Of a stretch of DNA of 64,000 nucleotides, positions 25,550-40,200 are shown piece by piece (within the stretch, counting starts at the first letter, position 1; each line of letters opens with the position of its first letter). This stretch comes from Rotaria macrura (lineage: Eukaryota > Rotifera > Eurotatoria > Philodinida > Philodinidae): the NCBI GenBank assembly GCA_900239685.1, contig OENT01000123.1, forward strand, positions 67,328 to 131,327. The letters are read 5' to 3'. A program made the translations under genes and the position numbers. Below the pieces are notes generated by a model. The model was not told where the DNA came from and did no database searches. It worked only from the letters and a program-made list of their open reading frames with translations.

Positions 25550-28500
25550 ATGTCTCGTTGTCCAAGTTCTACTCTAAGCGCTTCACAAAGTTACATTTGT
25601 CGTCAATGCTTTCAACGAAGATCAATGCATATGGCTAGTGCTATATCAAAAACATATGGTATGTACATAGTTTCTGCGATAAAGTGATTTTTGCTGTTCA
25701 TAATAATTTTATATGACATAGCTCACTCATTAATGATCTTCGTACATTAATTTCTTTCTAGTGAATTCAGCTTTTAATCACTAACAAAAATTGATCTCAG
25801 CCATGTATATACTGTATGGCTATGACTTGATTATGAGGTATTATAATTATACGAATTTATAGAATCTAATCAATCTCTCACATTGCATCATTGACGACCT
25901 TATACAATGATCATGTTTTCCTATACCACAGAGTAACTCTTCAGTCAGTAATTTCTGAGAAAGATCAAGTTTATTTATCCTAATTAGCTTCCTAGAACTT
26001 ATGCATGCTGTCAGACAACTTTAAGAAACAAACGATCAGCATATTGAAGTCTAACTCATATATTAAAAATCGATTAGAATGTTGTACATCTTTCTATCAC
26101 AAAGAGAACTACTCTAAATGTGTGCTTGATGAACAATTAATTTTGTAAAGAGATCCTGTGATCGGAACTGTTCGATTTGAATACATCTCTCTTTGGTATG
26201 GCCTTGCTAGAACTAGCAATATATTTAGAAGATGCGATCTGAAAGCCATCCTTGATTGAGATAGCTTGGATATTATTTAAAATAAGATGACAGCATACGT
26301 GCAAATACACATATTAAAATTGGAAATTGCTGTTGAGAACTTGAGATTACATAGTCATCTTTGTTTTTTAACAGAGATTAAACAAGGTATAAACGTATGT
26401 TTTCTGTTTTCGACTGCTATGAAGTTTGTTCGTGTTTGTAATTGTTATCAGTCCTTTTTTTTACACAAAGTTATATGTTTTTGTTATTTGCATCCTTTGT
26501 GCACCGACCTATAATTTTCACGATTCAAGATAAAATATGAACAGCAACATTGAAATTTATACTTCAACATAGTACTGATGGAAATCTCAGATTCGAACCT
26601 GAATTTTGCCAAAGTAAATGTACACAACGTGTTTGAAATCACTCGTAGAAGAAAAGGAGATGTTTCACAAAAGAAAAGCATGACCAAAGACAGCTAAAAA
26701 ATTAGATCTTATCAGTTTTTCATATTTCAAACAGAACGAGTTGAGTTCGATGGGGAGCGATCTCAGAGAAACAGAAGCAAAAAAGCTTGAAGATAAATCA
26801 GATTCTATTATAAAACGTGATCAAAACAAAAACACTCATATAGTGTACAATCAATTGTTATTATATTCTAGGCGTTAGTGATCAAGGTTTGTGTCCTTGT
26901 GCAGTCTATTATCCAAATGCAGCGCTTCTACGGCGATACAGTCAAGAAGCACATGTTCATACTGTGTTGAATCGAAATCAAAGCCATAGATACATTTCAA
27001 TTGGCACACAGACAACTTTGGAACCTTGTTCGACAGAAGATGAAATGGAGCACGAGACTTCAGAAAGCAATCTAGAAGTACGTATATGTCTGGACTATAC
27101 AAGGATAGGAGTGATTGGTGAGAAGTTGTACCTTAACAAGCAAGGAAAATGCACTGCAACGGTTAGAAGTAATCAACTAAATATTGGCCCAACTCATACC
27201 AATTTGAATAGGTTGCGAGTATTCACTATTAAAATGGATATAATCATAGACTGGCTACCGGTGGGAATAGTTTAAAGAAAAGCAAGACTCTTCGCAGACC
27301 TATAAGACGGCTGACAAGAAATTTAACTTTGATGGCCAATCCAATACATTTTGGATTTCATAGAAAAATCTGCCAATGTTGGTCGAATTCTATCAGTTGA
27401 TGAAAACAGCCTAAATTGTTTGTTGTCCTTCACACACGGCTGTATTCTACTGAGAATCTCACGGGCACAAGTCGAGAGATACTAGCTCGTCATCTAGATT
27501 GTTCAAGTTCGAAGCCGATAAACTAAACTGAACTTCATGCCTTTATTTTTTACAAGTACTCTTTCTTCGTATTACAGTAACCCATTTTCTTTTTCGAGCA
27601 TCTTTTCCTTCGTGACTAATATAACGTAACAAAAACTATCCTGCGCTGAATACTTCTATTTTCAGAAGAACTCTGTATTAATCTGTCATGTTCACACTAC
27701 GGTGTTTGCATATATTTAGTCACTACTACCGCGTATTGCTATACTGGCAACTGGTGGAACCATTGCTGGTACAGGAGATAGTGCAGTGCATACAGTATGT
27801 TATCATGCAGGTGTACTCGGTGTTGACCGATTGCTGATGGCTGTGCCAGCGCTTCAAAACATCGCTAAAATTCAGGCTGAACAGATGGCCAACATCGATA
27901 GTAAAGATATGTCATTCAAATTATGGATCAAACTTGTTCAACATGTTAACGAACTGCTTAGTAGCAACACAGTTGACGGCATTGTCATCACACATGGCAC
28001 GGATACATTAGAAGAAACAGCATTTTTTTTACACTTAACAGTCAAAAGTGAGAAACCTGTTGTTCTCACTGCTGCAATGCGGCCGGCAACTGCTCTTGCA
28101 GCTGATGGTCCTCTGAATTTGTACGATGCTGTGCTGGTTGCAGGACATCGAGCATCGTTTGGTCAAGGAGTACTAGTCGTCATGAACGAGGAGATTCACA
28201 GTGCGCGTTACGTAACAAAAACAGACACAGCTGCCGTTCAAACATTTCGTTCCCCCATAGTAGGTGAGGTTGGATGGGTGCGTGACGGTGATGTTCACTT
28301 TCTGCACAGTGATGCTCGCATGCATACTATACAGAGTCGATTTCACATTACATTTCTACTATCTTCACCAATGCCTTGGGTCGAGATCGTTATGAGTTAC
28401 ACGCAACCATCAGCATTAATGATTGAGACACTCGTCCAAGCAGGAGTGAATGGCATCGTGATCGCAGGTACTGGTAACGGGACGATTCACAGTATGTTAC

Positions 28501-28724
28501 AACAGGTAGCTGCAGATGCAGTTAAAAAAGGGGTAGCTGTCGTGCGCTCGTCTCGGGTACCTGCTGGCCACGTGATGCACAATGGTAGCGTAAATGATGA
28601 TGAATTTGGCTTTTTATCCTCCGGCTTACTTCATCCATGGAAAGCACGCATACTTCTAATTTTAATACTTGCAGAACGTATCACCGATCATGCAGAACGT
28701 CAAAAAATCTTTAACAACTACTAA
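25550..28724 (+). CDS. Bacterial-type (type II) L-asparaginase with inferred eukaryotic 5' exons
   Basis: Hydrolyses L-asparagine to aspartate and ammonia. The 1005-nt last exon (27720-28724) encodes the whole catalytic domain without introns and matches the bacterial AnsB type. It has LATGGTIAG with the nucleophile Thr (Thr119), the conserved Tyr after D-S-A, HGTDT (Thr199-Asp200), the active-site Lys in VTKT (Lys272), AMRP, and the C-terminal VVRSSRVP and SSGLLHPWKAR-type strands ending IFNNY. It is clearly more GC-rich than its surroundings. Two upstream exons, 25550-25658 and 26872-27077, join in phase (junction phases 1 and 0). They add about 105 residues with several Cys and basic residues but no recognised domain, perhaps a targeting sequence. 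Total is about 439 residues. Catalytic residues are intact. I infer horizontal acquisition from bacteria; the 5' exons are less certain (about 0.55) than the enzyme (about 0.95). Confidence 0.9.
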
Positions 28725-31700
28725 AGTGTCTCAATCACAAAATGTCAACGTGAATACTTGTGTAGATATACTCTTTGTGTGACGTACTGAAAACGAATTC
28801 ATTTGTATACTCTCCTAATTCTTCTATTACTGTATTTTGTTTGTAAATAACAACTACGGCTAATTGTTTGTTACGAAAATCACACACATAGATGTGACTG
28901 CAGATACGAATCAACATATGATGCACTATTAGTATACAAATATAGTACATCGATGTTTGTAGGTCTAGCGCTAAAGGTACTGAAATGCATTTATGCCATG
29001 TGTATCGAAAGTGTTTTAGAACGAACGAAAATATTTTAGATCATGGCAGAGCCTTCTTCGCTATTGTTGAAGACTAATTATTACAAAAAGATTAACACAT
29101 TCGAATGACTTATGTTTTGTTCTATTAAATTACATGACAGCTAAACAGTTCGCAAAGAAAGATTGAACTTCAAGTAGTGAGAAAGAATCACGATATCTTT
29201 TGTATAAAGCTTACTCGCAGAATGGCCGGTTAACTTATAATCATCATTAGTACTGTAGTCGTTAATTGAATCTTGAAGCATATCATTCAATTTTACGCTG
29301 TTGTATACTGAGAATTTGAAATATTCAGGATAAGTTTCTTTCTTACTCTATACCGTATCCGAACCCAACCTATAAACTTTATATTCTGTATTTTCGCAGA
29401 TATTAGTGTGAGGTGATTTCACTGTATTTCAGAATATTTGTTGATTTTCAACGTTAGCAGATTGTAGAAAGATCATATATGGCATAAGTTTCCTAAAAGT
29501 AAAGTACCATTTATCATGGTACCATAAGCAATCTTTATCTATCATAGTAGAGTTTCCAGCTAAAGAACTTTGCATGAATGAATATTATGCTGAATGAGGA
29601 AAGCAAATGGCAAACATTTCTAGTAAACTTTCGACTGGATATGTGAAACTGGAGCCAAATTTTGACTTATTTATAGCCAATTTTAATCCTTCTCGAAATT
29701 TTTACAACACTTGCCATAGAAACAGCTACAAAACTAGGGTCTAAGAGATGAAAGATTTTAATTTGATATTTATAAAAAGTTTCTCATTGAAAAAGATGAC
29801 AAAATTACCTTATGCCTATAAGATATATGATAACTTTCTTTTTACGAAGCATTAAAATAAGCGGAATCAGATCGAACCACAAAAATGAATCTCGTAACTT
29901 TGACTATCGAAATGATCAATAGGGTTAGTTAATAAAGTGAGCCTTGCAGAAGGGATTTCTGTTTTCTGATTCAAAACTATGACTTGAGAAAAGAGAGTAA
30001 ATAGGCTCATGTATGCATTTTTTATTTCAATTTAAATACAACTGATAAGCACATGATATATCTAATTTGATTTTCAACAAGTAATCATGCGGCGTGCTTA
30101 AATTATATAAGCATACGCCTAATTCTACTGAATTCTACTACATATTCAACTGTGAATAGTTTGAAATATGTTTTGTTTGAAGAGTTCAATCACCCAACAC
30201 CATCGCTTCCATACTTTATCGGGTGACTTAGGATTACCCTGTTGAATTCTACTGAGCATTTCAGATCTTCGCAAGTCTTGTTCACATTGAATGTAATCAA
30301 TATATCCATAACGAATCTGTATCAATCATTTTACATCCTCGAATATTCATCGGTATATGGTCAATAGATCTCAATGAAATATAATTTTTATTAGGATTAA
30401 ATCCAATAAAACTAAATAGTACCATTTCCATCTATCTTTTATTCTGAAGTTTGAATTTTGATTTTATGGATAAAATTCATTCTATTAGAGTACTAGAAAA
30501 AAATGATCGCATGAGAAAAGTTTTCCTATTTGAATAAACGTCAAAACAATTCTTGAATTAGATTGAAAACACCAAACTACAAATGCTTCATCTGTGTAAG
30601 AACCATGCTCAAAATAAGAACTAGTTCTATGGAAGTAGTATTGAAAAATGGTTGGCATACAAAACAATCAATGAATCTCATTTAGCATAAATCAAGCAAA
30701 ACGATAGCGTTATACAATGCATTTTATTATGTGCTTTATGATTCATGAAAAAAAATCCCATATGCGCAGTGCAATGTTTACCGTATGAGACTCTATCAGG
30801 ATCGAAAATCGTTGGCCTCTTTATACGCAATAGTCAGTATTCATTTCTTTTTCTTTGAAGAAAATATTGCGAACATTCGTAAAAGAATGAATCAATACCA
30901 TACGATGCCAAATACAGATTGTAAATAGAGAAAAATAATCAAATTGCATTTTTCAGATACGTAAACGATTAAATAGACGAAACGGGCGTACAGAGAAAAC
31001 TGATAATAAACGACATTATTTCATGAACGGAAATCAATAGTAGTAACAATAACAATAACAATGATAAATATGTGAGAAGAATTTTTAACGTCTGTTGACA
31101 TGAATACAGCGTTATGAAAAATTTTCGCAACAATAGCTTCCTTGTTACTCATAGAGAGAAAAAAGAATGGATAAAAATAACAATCAATAAAAAGTTAATC
31201 GATCGAGAATCTAGTTCCGATGATTGACTCAACTAATTACTTCGATGAAACAAGTAGAAAAACAGATCGTGCAAAAAAGAAAACAAAATCAATGAAGTAA
31301 ATATCGAAATGTAGTAGCATAGCATATTTTCGAAAAGCATCATTGGTCTATGTAAGTGATAGTTCTCAATATTCTCATGATATAATCATTGTTCTTGTCA
31401 TGATCTAGATGCTGTAAATAGACATTTTAAAGCACAAAACATATATTTTTTTGATTGCGATTCTGACTCTAAAAAACTCCTGAAGTTTTTTTTCTCGAAG
31501 TCTTGTAATATCTAATTCATACATAGTAATTCTAAATATTCTGAGACGATGGAAAAAGTAAGCGAATGAGCAAGAAATGAGTAGCTTGTATTGTCCATGT
31601 AGTTTTTCTTTTTGGGTTCATTCACAGAGAGCATTAGATACAAATCTTCTTTTTTAACTCCACACCTCCCATTAAGCTTCGAAGATCTTCTCCATCTGCC

Positions 31701-34700
31701 GGACATCTAGTATGAAAGTGCTGCTTTCAGAAAAAACCTGTTTGTTCAAATCTATGAATCTCAATACAACACTCAAGTGTCTCAATATCATATTGATAAA
31801 GCAGTTTATCACACAATAACAATCACGCTTCGGAGAGAACTGTTATATTCGGATTATTATTGATGAACTATCTCAACACAGAAATGGTATTTTAATCGAT
31901 ACAATCACCAAGAAATGTCTCGAAGCATGAACGATCTACTTTAGACTACTCGCTGTGTGAAGTAATCAGTAGCCTGTTTGAAAAATCATTATCTTAGTAT
32001 AGTTTACTAGTAGCAAAATGAATCTGACATACACTGGCAGATTTATTAGAGTTCTCTAGCAAAATATTGCTTGTAACTCAACATTACAGTAAAAATTCAA
32101 ATCACGGATTTGAATTTAATCCTGATCACACCAAGATTTGCCGAAGTTCAAGACTGATTTTCAACAAGCGTTTCCTTTTGTACTACGGTCGATAACTGTA
32201 TCAAAAATTATATAATGAATTCACAAAAACTTTAAGAAATAGTCTCTTGAAAACTTATTTAAATCTCAGTATCTTTACTTTCTACGAATAGAAAGTAGTA
32301 AAACAATAGAATTCGTATTAGCTCTCTTGGCGTCCAATTACCATCGGTTCTCGTTTTCTCTCGATTGGGATGTTGCTCATGAATAGCTCCTTGTATAAAA
32401 CGATGCATCAGAAGAATTCTTTGAGAAGAAAAATATAATCAAAACTAGGCCGATGGGGAAATTTTTTTATTATATTTACGTTAATGATGATCTACAACAA
32501 TAGTATTCTATGAAGAATTTAGAAGAAAAAAAGGGATTCAACGGGTTACATAATAGAGATAATTAACTAGATTAGTCTATTCTCTTTTACCTTTATACTA
32601 AGAGTTCATATGAATATCTTTCCTAATTTATATCATGATGTTTTCTTTAAATTTATTAATAAAATGAAGTGTATCCTATGTCGGAATCAACATCGAACTA
32701 TTCGATAGCTCTACTAAAATAACTCAATCATTAACTCAGAAACAACTCTCTTCGATGGCTCATATTCCAACTAGATTCACTATTATGAAATCGATCGGTC
32801 TTAAAACAACAATAAATGTACTCTATTTGTTTTTCAGGATGATCAATATTCTAAATACAATATGTTGATGCATATGTTCTTCGCAATTAAGTTAGATCAA
32901 TAAATTTGTTTTTGTGAAGATCATACTGACCCTTCGGCAATCGACAATATGTCAAGTGTAATAAAACAGAGATTACGAGAATATCGTAGTACAGGAGAGT
33001 ATTGGTAAGGGGTTATGTGCAAAACTTGTGTATTAGCTTTTGTAGATTTGTTTTTCAAAACTACTTGTGAATCAAAACGTTTTTGTTTTTCGAATAGTAT
33101 TTTCTATTTGACATTTCTTTATGAATCCTTCTTTGCTCTGACTATTGAACATATACAGACTTAAAAGGATGCTCTATAAGAATAGAAATATGTGATATAT
33201 CTATTGATTGAACTAAGTCATAAAAACTCCACGAGATATCTCAAATAGCCAGCTGTTCAAAAGTCAATCTAGTATTTGTAAATTGAAGATTATGTCGATT
33301 TTTTCCCAGATGATTTCTCGACGGTTTTAATAACATGATAGATTTCTTCTAGCACTACATATCGTGATGATTTCTGATGAGTATGAAGTGAATAGAGTAT
33401 TGAATTTTAACTTGAAATGCTACATATAATCAAATCTCAGTAAGAACACTGTAGTACGACACTTTAACATTTTCTTGATTATTTCTATTCGACTAATGGA
33501 AGGTCATGTACTAAAAGTTAACGAGGATAATTATATTTGATTGAAACATGTTGTTTTTAATGTCATTCTAACATTTTATCTTCTCAAGTCTGATTCATTA
33601 AATTGTAAACATAAATCAAAATCTTCGAATCGTTTCAAGGTATCAACAATCTATGTCATGTAACTATCGTTCATGACTTGTAGAAAGTTTCATATTTTCT
33701 TTTTGTTTTCATAATTAATCAAACCTCGTCAATGAGTAAGAATAAATAATAACAAACACGAGGTATCACAGAGATTAAATATCTACAACAAGGGAAAAAC
33801 ACAATCGAATAGACATGACTTTCTTTATTGTTCTTACTCTTAGGAAACTGATTGAATTGTATGCAAACACGATAAAGAGAAAACAAAAATCACTCCTTAA
33901 GAAAAAGATCAAGCATTCTCATATCTCATATACACTACAAATTCTTTTAAGCATATAGTAACATATTAACTTATAAGTAATGAGAACATTTCATAAGTTT
34001 GCATTTGTTGATATTTTTTCTATAGAAATAATTCAAACATTCGTATCAATTATTTGTACTAAACAACTTTGTTTTTATGTGAATTGTCAAGTTCAATCGT
34101 AGATACTGTTGTTTTTTTCTTTACGTTCTTCTAGTGGACGTATTGTAACTCTTCAAGACTTACATTATTGACAAACTCATGATTTGAATACTTTGAGGAC
34201 TTTCATTGATTAGTATGAATCATTTTTCATCATTTCTAAAACAGCCAAAGTTCATTATTTTATTTTATAACTTCTGACACGAAGAACTAATAAAGATATG
34301 TGTCAATAATAACAATTCATTGTTTATAATTTTTCCATAGCCTTATATGGTTATTTACCAACATAAATTTGCCTTTTGCGTGGCAATATGAGAAAGAAGA
34401 ACAGAAAAAAGTATGAATCATACTTTTGATTCATAAAAAAAACAGCAATACATGAAAAATGAACTTCTACTCTTTCTATTTGTTCAAGCATAACGAATAT
34501 ATTTCATCTATCGGAATTCGTTCAAAATATATTCATTGACGTATTCTACTGTAAATATATTTATCATATATTTTTTTTAAGCTTCGTATTGGACGTCCTC
34601 AAAAACCTGTTAAAATCCATAGACTTAAACATTCCAATTTACATGTCTACGTCTCATAGAGTAGAATTAAATAAGTATTTAAGTAAGAAAGAAAATTATT

Positions 34701-35405
34701 TTTCTTACTCATCATACACTGAAGACAAGAATGAACGATTTGTTTACATAAAACGTCATCATATACGTTGTGACAGTATACTTTGACTCATGATGAATAA
34801 TACACATCATAAGAAGGTTTCTTCTTACATTTCTGTTCGAAGGATGACTATCATAGAGACGTTTTTCTTTTTCTGTTTTTCTTGCTTGTGTGTTGCGGTA
34901 TTTCGAAGACGAGAGAGAGAGAGAGAGAGAGAGAAAAGTTTTGTTTTCTTCATTTTCTATTTTGCCAAGCCAACAACCTACGCACTCAACACCAAGACAC
35001 ATTTCTTGTTAGGAGACGAGAATTTATTTAAAGAGGAACAAGAGAAAAAGAAAAAAAGCGAGTAGTATTTTTCTCATTTTTACCAGTCAGAATAAGTCAT
35101 AGCTAACTATAGATTGTGTTCGATGTCGGCAACAAACACATACAGTGAATGTTGTTGGAAAAAAAGGATGAGCTAGAAAGAGAATAATATTACAATGCAT
35201 GAAAAGTAATCGTTAATAAAAGAAAGTCGTGCATATGCATACTCATTGCTAATTTTTATTACGCTACGAAAACAAAAACCATTGAATAGAAAAAACAAAA
35301 GAGTAAGTTAAACAATAAAAAACAAAAGCAATTCGTTGACATCAATTGATTTCGCTAGTCATGTATTTATTTATATTTGATTCCATTTGAGATACATATA
35401 TTCGC
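28725..35405. other. Long AT-rich spacer with no confident gene
   Basis: About 6.7 kb between the asparaginase and the RBR ligase. All open frames are short, low-complexity and without domain features. A (GA)n microsatellite lies at 34911-34934. The last few hundred bases, A-rich with TTCTTT tracts, should include the RBR ligase promoter. Confidence 0.55.
34911..34934. repeat. (GA)n microsatellite
   Basis: Twelve GA units in a row. It creates overlapping spurious Arg/Glu and Ser/Leu frames on the two strands, which I do not call as genes. Confidence 0.9.
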
Positions 35406-37270
35406 ATGGCCGAACGATGTCCATCTAATTCAACCAATACTCCGTCCATTTTATATCTAGTGAAAGATTCGTCTCCTTCAGAAACTCGTCCTGTTAACTC
35501 TCCTATTCGTCGATCTCTATCCAATAAACTCAATGTTCTTGCGATAACTCCATCAACGACAATGACGAGCACTTCAACATCATCGACAGGTTCACTTGCA
35601 ATGACTTGTATTGAACTAGGTTCTGTTGTTCGATCTATTCGACGTCATCAATCTATAACTAATGCTACTGGCACGATCACTACGATGACCCCATCGGATG
35701 AAAGTCATGGATTAAGTCATGATGCTAAACGACAATTATCATTAACAGATACTGATAAGTGTACTTCACTTAATGACAGCGATGAAGACTCTTTTGATGA
35801 CGAAGATGAGGCAATCGTTGCTGAATCACTGTATTCATCATTATCTTCGACTGCATCGGTACATACTCCGATGTACTGTCCTATTTGTTTCGAACCATCA
35901 TCATTACAATCAGCTCCATGTTGTAAATTTTTCTGTTGTAACTCTTGTTGGCGAGCTCATATCTTAGCAGCCATTAACGATGGTCGAATTAAAGTTTTAT
36001 GTCCATCGAACGATTGTAACAAATATTTAACAAGAGAATCCATAGTGAGTTATATTCGTTACGATCCACCATTACATGAACGTTATCTTAAATTATATAC
36101 AAATGCAAATCAAAACCCTCGTGCTAAAACATGTGAGTAAATATAGTTGTTTTTTACATATTCAAATAATGTATTCCGATATCTATGTATTTAGGTCCAC
36201 GTTGTTCTCATCTCTATTCACTCGATGAAATAAAACTTGTTCAATCGAAAAAGAATAAAAAAATTCCAAAACAAGTGCAGTGTTCTGAATGCTCACTTGT
36301 TTGGTGTTTTCGTTGTTCAGCACCGTGGCATGTAAATTTAACTTGTAAACAATTTATAAAAGGTGATAAACTTCTAACACAATGGATAAAACAAAAAACT
36401 GATGATCAATGGAATGCAAGAAAATGCCCGAAATGTTCATCATTTATACAACGTGCTGGAGGTAACCATAAGTCATACATTTGTTTTTCTACAAAAGTGA
36501 TATTCAATTATTTTCATGTATTTCAAATTAGGTTGTCCTCATATGACATGTACATCATGTTCATGTGAATTCTGTTATTCATGTGGTCGACGTTATTTTA
36601 AAATTCCAATCATCGGTCAACATAATAATAAATTCAGGTTAGTCAACTAAAATCAACAGTCAATGTATGTTCAGACACATTCATTTTTTTCAATAGTGTG
36701 TTTGGATGTCCATACAATCTTCATCCTGAAAAACCATGGCTACGTCGAACAATACGTGGTGCGATTGCAACTGGTGTTGTTGTTGCATCACCAGTAATTG
36801 TAGTTGGTGCTGTGGCAGCAGCTGCCGTTGTTTTACCTCCCGTCGGAATATATAAACTTGTTAAACTGATCCGTTTGCGTCGCTCATCTCATGCTGCTAA
36901 TAGATTTTTAACTAGTCAACAAATTCTATTCAATCAAGATCATGAACAACAACCGGAGTTTCAATTTGATTTGTCGGATGAAGATTTTAATGCGGAAATC
37001 ATGCGTTTTTTAGGTGAGCGTTTGGCACGATTAAGTCATTTTGAAACAAATGATGAAAATATAGATGAAGCATTTCCATTGTCAGTATTTGCTGATATGG
37101 ATGTAGAAAACTTATTTTCAGATGATGATAAACTTCAGTTAAATTATCGTACATGTCCAACGACACCTTCAATGAATACAAGAAAATCTCACAGTAGAAG
37201 TTTAAATAATTTAACAACTATCAATCAAGCAATAACTAATCGTTCGCATTCGATTACTATAGCACATTAA
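35406..37270 (+). CDS. RBR-type E3 ubiquitin ligase, RNF217-like, membrane-anchored
   Basis: Transfers ubiquitin through a RING/HECT-hybrid thioester mechanism. Four exons, 35406-36132, 36195-36461, 36532-36637 and 36697-37270, give about 557 residues. Residues 1-150 are Ser/Thr-rich and acidic, probably disordered. RING1 begins with CPIC at about 158 (CPIC...CC.FFCCNSCW). The IBR begins with CPRC at 243 and continues to C-S-E-C, W-C-F-R-C and H-x5-C. RING2 begins with CPKC at 320 and has G-G-C-P-H-M-T-C, in which Cys333 is the expected catalytic Cys, then CEFCYSCG. The tail FGCPYNLHPEKPWLRR resembles the segment after RING2 in RNF217. A strongly hydrophobic stretch (about 389-422) then predicts a membrane anchor, and the C-terminus is acidic and polar. 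The RNF217 assignment is from remembered family features, and RNF19/RNF144 are alternatives. No lesions are seen. Confidence 0.92.
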
Positions 37271-40200
37271 ATTATTTTATTTTTTTTTTGTAAAAAAATC
37301 GATAAAACATTTAAATCTTTGCGCGACAAAATGTGAAAGAATTTGAAGTGATCAAAAACGAACAGAAACCGTTTTAGACAACTAGGATTTGACAAAGGAG
37401 GGAGAACACATAAACCAACTAAACGGGTGACACTGAAATACATAGCAGAGCAAACATACGCGGATTTTTCGGTATTTTTTTTTAAAGATATTTTAATGTT
37501 CGAAAATCACAGATCAAACCTTGTTCAATGTCCCCAAAATGTTCACTGCTGCTTATGTGTAGAGTATCCAATGGTTCGTTTTGAGTAAATTCTTAGATGA
37601 GAATGTAAACACACGATTTGCATTTCTTTTTTCCAATCTATTCATATCCTAGAAGGTTCGGATAAATGTCATTAGTATATTCTCTTCCTCAACATTCATT
37701 GGCATTTTCTCATCTATCAAATCATGATAGATGAATAAAAACATATGTGTATTCCTTTCAAGTTCAAGACTGTTCGATATTTCTTATTCGATAGAATGAT
37801 TTTTATATTTATTCAATGAAACGATTTCGAGTATATATATATATATATATATATAAACAAAGAAAAGATCTAAATACTTCGTCTGAATACATAATCATAT
37901 AACTAGAAGTAGGCAAATTCCAACTATGTTTAATGTTCGTCATATTGATGGTTATTTTTCGAATGTTAAAAATCGGACTTTATCCTCGAATAACATATTC
38001 ATTTAATTGATTTATATCTCAATTGCCTTGATAATTCATATGAATTTTGAATATTAACGAAATAAAAAGCAATTCGTTAATTAGATATTCAAGTTAAGTA
38101 CTACATCTGATCGGTTCAATTAACTAGCTTGTATGAATGAAACAAAGCTTAACCGAGGCTTTCGAGAACAAAGAAAGAACTGATTCATTTTAATAAAAAC
38201 ATCGATTATCATGATGTTGATATTATTTGACTTGAAATAAAAGTCAAAGAAATGCTCGAAAACATATTCATAGATTTTCTTCAGCATACTATCACCCATA
38301 TAGATTACATTGACATTAAACATGCTAGCGAGTACTGTTAGTAGTACGACAAGATAGTATTGATGATGTTGTTGTTGTAGATCGTCGAATAAAGTTAATT
38401 GCATCAATGAAACATCGTTTGTTGAATTATGTGATTGAATCTTAAATGAAGAAACGAGAACCAACCGGATTTATTGCTTGAATAGTCATAATATTTGATC
38501 TAAATAACTCTATACAAATCGATGAGTATTCTAATATCCTGTCCGACAAAACATTTGTTTATTGACTTTAACTTCGCAACTATTTTCAACAATATTCTGT
38601 TGAACTAATTAAGTTCTAAAACGATTGAGGAAAAAACTCCAACTTATAATAAAAATTCAATTGATTGCGGTGCTGTATACGAATCGAACATTCATCCTTG
38701 CTTGCAAATATTTGATGATTCATGCTTTTACTTGAAAACTAAGCTATAATTCATGAAAATAAGAAAACATGAGTTCCGGAAAAAACCCATAACATAACTG
38801 ACTTGTTTTTTTTTCTATAATGAATCATGGAATCTAGATAAATAGAGAGTAGATTGAAAAATTTCAGTTCTTGCTGTTGCTCCCCAAAATCAAATTGAAA
38901 ACTATTCTAAGTTTAGTATCATTGCTCTTGTCATTATCCAAGGTGAGTGTGTACCCAGTGGACTTTCTTGGTATCATGATGATGATATAATAAATCACAT
39001 TTTAATGAAACTGTTTTCTATTTCTTCTATGTGCTCGCACTGCAAATTTGAACGTTATCTATGATTTTTTTGATAGATTTTCACAATCGAAATCGTTTGC
39101 TATATATTGTCCTTTCAACTTAATAAATAACTATCACTATGATTCCATGTTATAAGGAACATCCAAGATTTTTAAAATTTATTATTGAAACTTCCTGAGT
39201 TGTGTCTGCTCATCAATACTGTTATTTTGAACTAGAATCAGTAGTCATATTTCCTTTGATATTAAGCCGCCCCCCCCCCCATTTCCTAGAAACAAAATCT
39301 CAGCTAAATTGACGCATTTCTATCTGATCAAATAGAGAAAAGTGTCTGTTCTTTAAAGTATTACACGAATTATCTATGTAATGCACTACTTCTGGCATTA
39401 AGTATTTGTATTGAAATTCAAAATGCCCATTTATGTTACGCTATAAACCACAGTCGAAAATAATTGCTTTTATTAGTCATTGAAACCGTATACACCAGAG
39501 ACCGAAAACGAATCCGAAGTGTCTATTAGGTTCAACTTCCGAATCGCAGCACTAAGTGTCATTTTCAAACATTTTTCGCGTTATGTGTGGTGTCGTTGCA
39601 ACACCTTGCAGCAATATCACCACCGGATGACAGTTCATCGCTGCTAGACAAAATGTCATGTAAAGAAGTTCGAAGTTTGACCTCTCGATAGTGAACATTA
39701 TTCTCTTAATTAACTCAGTCTCAAGTAGCAGTGGTTGGTAATTCTGTACCCACTATAGTTCGTCTCTATTTCATCGCAATTTTTTTCCGTATAGCCTTAA
39801 TATTGTTCAGCTAGCTACATGTGTGCTTGCAGTTTCGTACTGATAGGATCCATGGGTGAAAGTCGAGATTTTATTGCTTTTAAAATTCCATATCTATACT
39901 AAAACGTTCAGACCAATTCTGTGGAACCCAAATTGAAGAAAACAGCTCCCACAGTAATTATTATTTTCGAAAAATTCGGAGAAAATCATTGGCATCCTAA
40001 GAATCCAAAGCAAGCTACGAAAACCTAAAAGATCTCAGTGCTGGTTGCAAATTATGTCAAAAAGTAACACATCGATTTTTAAAAATCCCTATTATTGGTA
40101 CTCAAACTTTTGCAATAGCCAAAAGATCTCAAAATTCTCAGAGAATTCAAGAAAATGCAGATGCATGTGAATTAGAAATCCAGTATGAAAAATAGACAAG

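Noticed and set aside
34712..35065. Overlapping frames on both strands
   Set aside because: They arise from the (GA)n tract and A-rich sequence; content is low-complexity.
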